This document shows positions 37,316 to 47,500 of a DNA stretch of 64,000 nucleotides, piece by piece (position 1 is the stretch's first letter; each line of letters begins with the position of its first letter). The DNA lies in the NCBI RefSeq assembly GCF_000276665.1, contig NW_004955404.1, forward strand, positions 29,621,838-29,685,837, given 5' to 3'. A program made the translations under genes and the position numbers. The notes under the pieces were generated by a model. That model did not search any database. It was not told the DNA's origin and was given only the letters and a program-made list of their open reading frames with translations. The DNA is from Chinchilla lanigera. Its lineage: Eukaryota; Chordata; Mammalia; Rodentia; Chinchillidae.

Positions 37316-40300
37316 CCAGTTGCTACTGTTCTCCTAGATTACAAATCACCTCTTTCTTCTCTTTCCTAGCCCCAAAATGATACATCTGTGGTGCTCATGC
37401 TACTTTTCCTATTCACCACCATTTTTGTGGAGCTCTCCAGCTCCATGTTTTTAAATACTTGAGATTTCGTCTTTTCCTGTGAGATCCATGTAAACACTTG
37501 AAGAGAACTGATTGCTTCACCTATGCTCTATTTGAAAAATAAATTGCCTGTCATATGTCACCGTGTTTACATACGGTAATACATTTTCAAGCAACATCCT
37601 GCATCAGTGTAATGGTTGCTGCCAGCACTTTTCACCACGTAGACTGTATTCAGTGTTCCACAAAAGAAAGAGTTGAGGCTATATCTGCCAAGGTTGACTT
37701 GGAAAGCTACAGTAGCACTCTGTGCACAGGTTGGCCCAGATAAATGGTTTTCTAAAATAACTGCAACAGTAGAAATAATTATCATGTTAGGACGGCAAGT
37801 TTAATGACTAACCAAATATAAAGCGAGAAGCCCATCTATGGGGGAAAATACCAGAAATTTTATAAATCTTTACCATTTATCATCCTTGACTATTGTGGGT
37901 TTTTCTTTAATGAAACTGTCAAGAGTGTGGTTTCTTTCAACATGAAAAGTAATACCAGTAATAAATTCAATTTTCCACTATATCAGGATTAGTTTAAAAC
38001 TACAAGTTAATTTCTCACATGCTGCTAATTCAGCTATTCATTATAAATTAATCCATGTTATGGTACAAAGTTTTAAAAAGCATGGTTTTCAACCACAAGG
38101 TATTTACAAATACATACGGAGAGGTATACATGTGAAGTGCTACCCAGATTCCAACTGAAAAATGCCTTCTACATTGAAAAGACTTTAGTGACAAGTGGCT
38201 ATATTCCCAGAACATAAGCATCTTATGGTAAAGATTCTTCATAAACAAGACTATTGTCCACTACTTATAACAGCTACTTGGATTTATTTCTTTTTTAGAT
38301 ATACAAGGGAACTTAGAGATCATCTAAGTCAGACACATCATTTTATGAGATGAAGAAATAAAGGTTCACAAAGGCTAAGCCACTTGCCCAGGGACACCCG
38401 GATGAATGCCATGGCAAAAACACCATCAAGATGCTTATCATCACTGGACCCTGATCCCACACCCCTCCCGTCAACCTTGCTGACTCGCCCTAAGCAGAAG
38501 GTTTCCCCCAGAACACAGTAGACAATTTAGTACTCAACGGAAATGACCTGTCTTGGTTTTGATTGAAACTTACTCTTTGCCATCTTTGTCCATCTGGGTA
38601 TTCACATGGATGAGACTTTCAAGACTTTTGGCTCTATAAACACAGAAAAATTCCAATAAAACCCTGTATATTGCAATGAAATTGTGTGGTATCTTGAAAG
38701 GTCAGATACAATAAACATTCCCCAAGAATTGCTCATTTACTCTCATTGAATGAAAGAGCAGAAATCCTTCTGGGCAATTATGTCTGAACTAAATGTTCAG
38801 TGTGGAGAGTGCTAGCCCATCTGCTAATTAATTCCCATGCCAGAGGATGCAGTTCCCTTTCATCTAGTGATGGAAAGAATAAAACAAGCAATCCAAGAGA
38901 TAGGATTCCCAGATTAGAGACAAATGCTTTTACCTTTTTTCTGTTTGTTCTGCCTTCCGATTTGCTCTGAAGAGACCATCAAGTCCTTGATTTCTTTAAA
39001 TATATTCATTAAAAATTTCATCAGTAATAATGACAGATACTCAACTCTATAAAAACAGATCAGTTTACATATAAAACAGGAAATAGCTGTTGAGAAAGCT
39101 GGTGAGAAGGATGAACTTTGATTCTTGAATTTGCTTGATTCCGAGCAGAGACTCAAAATTAAATTGCAGATGTTAGAGAAATACAGTAAAAGACTTAATA
39201 AACTGGGGATCTACAAGGCACAACAGGTCTACAGATGTGTTGTGTTGGATGTGTTTGCATTCTGAATGTGAGTCAGTGTTTACAGAGATGGCAGGTCACG
39301 TGGCTGCCGCCCTGGATTTTTGGGCTCTCCCGCAGCAGAGACCCAAATTCCTATGTGGGAACCCTCAGGGGCTGCTGAGAAGCGGCCAGGTGCTTTTGAC
39401 AGGGCAGTTGCCCTTCTTGCCATGGTTCCACCACTACCTATGTCTCCCATGGTCGGCCACCTCCACTGTCTCCTCTGCCTTCTGTGACTCTTGATTTAAA
39501 ACCTCCTCTCTTTGTAAGTGAGGTAACCGAAAAGCAGCTAACAATGCTTCATCAGTAGTCCTACAGATCATCGGCACCAGAACAAGATATGAACACCGTT
39601 ATGCCACGAGTCTCCAATCAGTTGCTTCACCTGACATTTTCTTTATTTTCTCCTTTATTGTTTGGTTCCTGCCAGTTTATTTGGGTAGCATACTTAGTGC
39701 TCGCTTCACCAAGACATATACTAAAACCATTGTTATGGTGGATACACCATGTCACCTTGAGAATAGAGAAATTTAGAAGCTTAACTAAGTGACTCAGCAG
39801 AGGGCCATGGTCCTCACTTTGTGAACATCCTGAGCTTGAGGAAGAGGAAGGCACAGAGATGATGTGGGCAGATAGCCTGCATACAATATAAAGGAGGAAA
39901 AGAGGCTTGCTTTCCCCCTTTTTTTACTCTTGTTGCTTTTGCTGTCTTCTGCTGCCTTGGACTGTTGCCCCTGAGCCATGCCACCCTGCCTTGGAGCCAG
40001 CTGATTACGGACTGGAACTTCACAAACCATGAGCTAAACAAACCTTTCCCTTCTAAGGGTGTTGGGTATTCTGCCTCAGCAATGAGAGAAAAATAACCAA
40101 GACAACTGTTTAGCATACTTCATAACAGAGATAACTAAAATTATACACACTGTTTCTGCCTCCATTATTTGTTTTTCTTTCCTACTATATTTTCAGTTTT
40201 ACAATTATAAATGGTTCAAAATAAATAGATAATGTTAACTAAGATATTAGTGGGTTTTGAAATAGTCAAACTAAAAGTATTTAGTACTCAAACCAAACTG

Positions 40301-43300
40301 TAATATAAATGCATTAATATTTCGGGAAGAGAAATGTGGTCATTCATATAATTGCTTTAGTAAGATAATGGAGTATGAAAATCAAAGACACTTTAATATT
40401 GGTATCTTCAGACTTTAATAACCATTCACAATAACAATGAAGTGATTTTTCCTGCAAGCTTTTTATCTAAGGCTTATAAGATATTTTTGATTAGCCTGGT
40501 ATGTGGTTCTCCTGCTCAAAGACTAGATACTGCTCAGAGAAAAAATACAAGTAGTCACAATGTATAATTCAGTAAGAAAACAAAATGACAAAAAAACCCT
40601 AAAATCTTACCTGTTCAGGCTTTTGTTCATTTTGATGATATTATCCAATTCTTTACTTTGGGAAAAGAAAAAAAATCTCACATCACTACATGCCTACCCA
40701 GAGTCAAAGGGCAGATAAACCTTAGAATAGTGCTGAGTTATCTGAAAATAACAGAGGTGCCACTAGAGCCCTGATTATCCTTCAAGGCTGCTCTTCAAGG
40801 CCAGTCTCCCTTCAAAGAAGCCTTCCCTCCTGCTCCAAATGAACTTTGTTGGATCTCTTGCAGGATTTCAGGTATTTGGTATATCCTTTATGGACTGTCG
40901 TGCACTACACTTGTAGTATAACAGTTGCTCACTTGTCTTATGTTCATGCTCCTGCAGCAATTTTGAATTGAAATGCAATTTTACATTGTATCCTCTTCAG
41001 TCTTAAATATAAAGTCTTAAGTAGATACTCCATAGCATTTTAATTATGTCAATAAATACAGACATAATATCTTTGCACAGTGTACTTGCACATAAAATGG
41101 ATACTAGAATGTGCTTGCTCATCTCTACGTCTGGATTCTTGAACTCTACCACCAACTCATTTCAGATCAGCTAAATGTGCTAGGCTATTTCCTATTTGAG
41201 AACTTCAGAGCCCTTTTGGTTGCTCTTTCTGGAGCAACCTATGTAAGCTAAGCATCTGGATTCAGAGATTTCCCTGAGACACGTGGGCCCAGCTCTCTCC
41301 CAGCCAGGCGTCCCTGAGATTGCTCTTGGTTGCTCCTGTTCATTCCTCCTCAGTGTGTCTTCTCCCCAATGCTCTCCCCCTCTTCCGCTCACCCCCACAT
41401 CTTTCCTCTCGCCTTCTCACTTAGTCTTTTCATTCACAAATCTTGGTTCTCTCCTCTTGCAGCTCTCAAATTACAGGTTTTCCAGCATTTCTCAATGTCT
41501 CTTTTCTCCTGAGTGATCTTCAGTGTTGACCAGGAGGCTGTGGGACCTGGACACTCAGTGGTGACACTCTGAGGCTCCTGAGCTGGGGAGCACCTTCACT
41601 CCAATCTGGAGCTCTCTATTTATTCATTAGTGACCCTCGGTGAGTTGCTCTCAATTTTCCATTGGGGAAATTGGGAATAGTAATCACACTCATCTCAGAA
41701 GAGAACTGGTAAGTTAATGAACATAGAGTGCTCAGCATGGTTCCTGCCAAATCATAAATTCTCAATTAATTTTGTCCATTATCATAAATAGAACCTTAAT
41801 GTTTAATTTAATAAATAGTTGCTATACTAATTTTAACTGAATTTAGAGATATTAAAATATTATATTATCCCTAGCAATATAGAGTGGCTGGGTCACTTAT
41901 ATGCAACATAACATTATCCTCAGGATAGCTGTCTTGGGCAGTCTTCGAGAGATCCTAGAAATATGTAAACAGCCATCACACAGCTGAATTCCTTTAAGTA
42001 ATCTTACATATTCAGTTATAGGATTGAGAATAAATTTGCTGAGAATAAACAGTAAAATACAAACTTGCTACTCCTGATTTTTAAAAAAATCGATTAATGC
42101 TCAATATTTGTGTGGGACAAACTCTACCCAGACCCCTGACCTGGAGATCTATTCTTGTTTCTCACTCGAAGTTCTACCTGCCAGCTCTGAGGCTGCAAAC
42201 CTGTTTGGGCCCAGAGAGAACGAACAACCTAAGAGTCCTATAAAGTTTTGCCCCAGACCTTTCGGACTGGCATGAGTCACAACAATGAGGTTCCCAGGAT
42301 CTGGGATTGTTCATGTTTATCACCAGACAATTAGCATAAGCCATGAGAAGCACACTCTGTGGTAAACTGTATAAAATGGAGACTGTATTCTAAATGAAGA
42401 ACTTGGGCTTTTAGAATGACTGTAAATTGATAAGAAGCTTGGATATTAAGTTCCACCATTGCATTGGCAACACATTAAATGCTCTTAATCAGATTATCAG
42501 TCACATTCTATTCCACAAAGAGCAATTTGGGTAAATAAAGCCATTCCTATTCCCAGTGGACAGTCCATAGTACATTATTCCTGGTCCATATCAAAGCAGC
42601 ACTTCTCTCTGTGATGAATGTATGTGGCTGTGAAATTTGTGCATGATGGCTAGTGAGTGGGGACAGAAGGGAGTCAGGTCAAGAACTGCTGCTGTCATTG
42701 TTTTTGGTTTATACCAAACAATCATTTCCCATAAGCATCACTCATCTCTCCTTCAAACATTCTAACCATCCCCCAAAAAGCTGTCCGGTCTCTGTTGAAA
42801 ACAAATATTACCTCAAACACAAGTAAATTAAGCGATCTAGGAACTTAAAGGAGAGAGAAATGGAATTGAAACATGAAGAATACTTTCTGTTCTCCTGCTG
42901 CGTGCAGAGCTCCTACTGGATTATAGATTTGCACCAAAATCCAAGGTTCCCTTTGTTTCTTCTTTTCTGCTCTTTTGACTGAGACAACAATATCTAGTAA
43001 CAATCTTATCATTACCAAATTGCATTGGACACAGAAAAAAATTTGTTGGTTTCGGATTTAAACCATGGAGTATTTATCCTCAAGGTTTTCTCACTGCTCA
43101 TCATGGTTTTACCATAAGCTGAAATATAAATGTCTCCTTTAGACAAGGCAGCATGTCAGACACTGCAAATGACATCTGGTGAATAAGAAAAAATATCTAC
43201 CCTGAAAATTATGAAGACAGGGAAGATGTCACATTTACTTACACAAGCAGCACAAAACAAAGCAGACATGATTAGGCATCATAAAATATAAATAGTGGGG

Positions 43301-44526
43301 CTCAAATCACTTAGACAGGCAAAAATTCACATCTCACTGGACCACTCAGGGAAGACTCCACAGAGGAGGTGGTATTTGATTGGGTTTTGAAAGATGTAGG
43401 ACCTGGATGGACTGACATAGCAGGCTTGAGGCTGGAGAAGGTTGCAGTGTGGATGGAAGAGCATAAATGGAAGCAGGTATCTGGTAATCATAGAAAAAAG
43501 CAATCTGGTTTTTAATGTAGGATAAATATATGCATTGGTCAGAAATAACCAGAACATTAGGCTGGAGCCAAGTTAGCAAAGGGTCTGAATGAGATTATGT
43601 ATAAGGGACAATGGGGAACCAGGTAGTAGTTTGGGAACAGAAATGTACAGAAAAAAACTGGCATTTTGGATAGAAACAGCTTAGATGAAGGAAAGGCTGA
43701 AGGAGTGTAAGAAAATCTGAGTAGCTACTGTAATTATCTCCATAGAAATCAATGAGCGTTTGAACAGAGTGAGGCCATTTGTGCATGAGAGACCTCTTAG
43801 ACATGTAGCTCATATGTGCTACACAGTGGGGGAAAGAGGGAAAGAATCGAGAGTGATCCCAGAATCTTGAGCCTATAGGAAGCAAAGAATAAAAGTCTGG
43901 AAATAGCACCTTTTCGGGTAAGGAAGTTGAACATGGCCTAAGACATCCTAAGTGAGGTTTGGGGAGATAGCTAAGGAAAGGCCTGGGCCAGCAGCACAAA
44001 TGCAGGACTGAAATCTGGAATGATATTAAGCAGCTGAGACCCCCCAGGATAAGAAAAATCATCAGAAGGAAAATAAGAGGACGAATGTCCATAAATGTCA
44101 GTGCCATCTATCATTCAAAGGTACTTAGGCAGAGACTATGATGCTTTCTTCCTCTAAATTATAGGTAATAAAGAGCATGACAGATTTTTTCATAATTGGG
44201 ACTCTTAAAGGTATCAGTAGGCATTTTCAGAGCACACAGAAAAGGAAAGATCAAGCTCATAAGCTCGGCGATCTCACCCCTTGTTAGTTTTCTGAAGTGA
44301 GGTTGCCACCTTGATGATGTCATCAAGATCCTGAGTCCTTCAAACAACAGAAAAAAGGAGACAGGTCAATAGACAGTACAGCTAGCTTTGAAGCAGGTAT
44401 AATTTCACATTTGTTTCTAGTAAAGCAAATGATAGTCCATGTCCTCTTCATGAATTAGAGTGTAGTAGAATAATAAAATCGTTCTATCACACTGGCTCAT
44501 TTACCACTGACGCAAACACATGTACA

Positions 44527-44574
<48 letters not shown>

Positions 44575-47500
44575 CTTTGTCATCCCACCTGGGTGCTAGC
44601 TCTGCCATCTAGTGCTCACTGAAATAACTACATTTTCTCCTAAGGACTGCTATTAATGGCTCCTGCATTCCAAACTTTAAAACCTGGAAAAGAAAACCCA
44701 CTAATTGCACAGGTAAATGCAGAAGTAAGTTCAGTAGCTTGTCTCCAAAACTCAAGGACAATTAATCCACAAGGACAGACAATTAGTCCCTCAAATGATG
44801 TGAAGGTGTCTGTCTTCTCCAGTTCCAAAGGAAAAGGAAGTACATTTTAAACTATGGACTAGGTGGAAACATCTGAGACATAAAGGGCTTGGACCCATGG
44901 TAATCTCCCTTAACGTGTAATTGTTTGATCAATCTTACATGCCTATATCTGGTTATCAAATCACTTTGAAGATAACAATATGTAATAGAACAACCATTGT
45001 TAATTTCCCACCACCTTGTTTTGAAATTCTGTATCATTTTTATTGTTCTATACTGTTTTGTTTATATCTTTGTTTTATTTTGTTTTTGTCCTTTTTAAAT
45101 AAAAAAGAGGAAAAGAACAATTAATGAAATCCACATAGGTTCCCCTATAACGAAGACAAATTTTTAAACAAATGTTTCACAGAGGGTCAACAGGGTTCTT
45201 GAAGAAAGGATTTTGCCATCAGGTTTGGCAAATATAACCTACTTTTGGTGCTTCAGAACACACAAGCGTGGGCTCTGTGTGTTCTGAAGACTGTGAAAAG
45301 TCTTACTGCAAAGGACACTATTTAACTGTCTTTCCTAAATGTTCCATTAAACCATGATTTACAGTAAAGTCTTTATTTCACAGAACACACATTGACATCG
45401 TGTGTGGCACATGGAATGGTTTGGAAAATGTTGAGCTGCACTTTAATTTCCTAGATACAAAAAAAAATTTCCTCCCAAAGGTAAGGTATATCCATGTGGT
45501 GTGTTTCCAACCTGAATTCTTCTGAGAATCAAAGTAGATAATCCAAAAAAAAGTGTCAATTTTGAACTTCAAAACATCTCTCACATGCAAATCTGATTTA
45601 TTTCACTCAGGAGTATGGTCTCTAGTTGCGTCCATTTACCTATAACAGTCTCAAGTTTATTTTCTTTAAAGCTAAGTAATATTCCATCATATAAAAATAC
45701 CACATCTTTTTTATTTATTCCTCAGTTGGTAGGCATTTGAGTTGTTTCCAAGATTTAGCTATTATAATTTATGCAGCTATAAACATGGGTGCACATATAT
45801 CGCTGTGGAATGATGTTTTCAATTCTTCTGGGAAAATACCCAGAAGGGGAATAGGTGGGTCTAATGGGACCCCTAATCCTAGTTTTTTGAGGAATCTCCA
45901 CACTGATTTCCACGTTGGTTGCACCAGTCTACACTCCCATCAGCTGTGGAAAAAAAAACTCCTTTTCCCCTGTTGTCTCCCTAGCATAAGAAACTGCAAG
46001 AGTAAATAAGATCCAAAAGGTACAACATATGTTATGCAAGGGAAAGAAACTGCTCAAAAAGCAAGAACAATTGGGATAAGGGAAAAGAGAAAAGAAGGAA
46101 GGAAAATATATACACGCAAGATAGCTAAGATAATTATACTACCAATTTCCATTCATTGAAAGGAACAGTTAGTGCTTATATTGTTTGATCATTTTGCATG
46201 CCTATATCTGGTAATCTGAGCAACTACTTTGGAGATAACAAGATGCAATATAATAACCATTGTTAATTTTCTAGTATCTTGTTTTGAAATTGTGTATTGT
46301 TTTTATTCAGTTTTTATTCTGTAAAATAAAAAAATTCTCAGTTTAAAAACTTGCCCACCAGAAATAGTACAAAGAATCTATAATTGAGATCATATCAAAA
46401 TTAAAAATCTGCACAGCAAAGGAGACAAAAGAGTGAAAAAATAGCCTACAGAATGGAAAAATTTTTGCCAGCTAGTCCTTACAGAAGGCTAATATCTAGA
46501 CTATATAATGAATTCAAAATATTATATCTCTCAAAATAAAAGACCCAGTCAAAAATGGATAACTGAAATGAATGGACAGTTTTTAGAAAAGGTACAAATG
46601 GCCAATAAATACATTTAAAAATGTTCAACATCAGTGGCCATTAAATTAAAACAACACTGAGATTTCATCTTGCTCAGAAAATAATGGCAATTATTTTATT
46701 TATCAAGAAATCAAATAATAACAAGTACCAGAGAGGCTGTAGGCAAATATGAACACTTCTACATTGTTTGTGGGCATGTAAACTTGTACAGCCACTATGG
46801 AAATCAGTACAGATATTCCTCAAAAAAATTAAAACTACAAATTCACTTAACACAGTTATTCCCTTTCCAGGTATCTTCCCCAAAAGAATTAAAGACATTG
46901 TACATTACAGTGGTGCCTGGATACCCATATTTATGGTAGCATAATTCATGATAGCTAAATCTTGGAAGGAGCCTATATGTCCGTCAACAGACGAATGATA
47001 AAGATGCGGTATTTATATGCAATGGAGTATGTACCACTCTGCCAGAAAGAAGGATCAACTTGACTCATTTGCAGGAAAACTAAACTAGATAGGACACACA
47101 AAACAAGAGGTACAAATCAAGACTGTCATCAAGAGACCAGATATTGGCAGATGTCACTTTACCCAGAGGAATCAACACAATTTGTGAGCCTGTCCCTGAT
47201 GCTACGGCGGGAACTGGCCATGACTTTTTACAGCCAGCACTAGGCAAAGCTGTTGCGGCACAAATTCAGCTCAATGACTGAATTTGCACTTGTTCACTTA
47301 TACACCCACACCGACTATGTCACAGAGCTCAGGGCAAGTGCTGGGAATAAAGAGATGAACATGCTTTCCTTCCTCCGAGGGATTTAATCTTGTTCTGTTA
47401 CCATGTTCAGATAGTTTTGATTGTTTTCTAGTGCAAAGTTTAGGATAAAAATACAAGGAACAAAATTTTGTAAGTACCTATAACAGTATTTATTACCCAC

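Noticed and set aside
43595..44107. 170-codon minus-strand open frame
   Set aside because: Lies inside an L2-like fossil; low-complexity hydrophobic and proline-rich reading without a family match.
20745..44337. CRISPR-like regularly spaced repeats
   Set aside because: The repeats are protein-coding exons with variable DNA sequence and spacing, in a mammalian genome.
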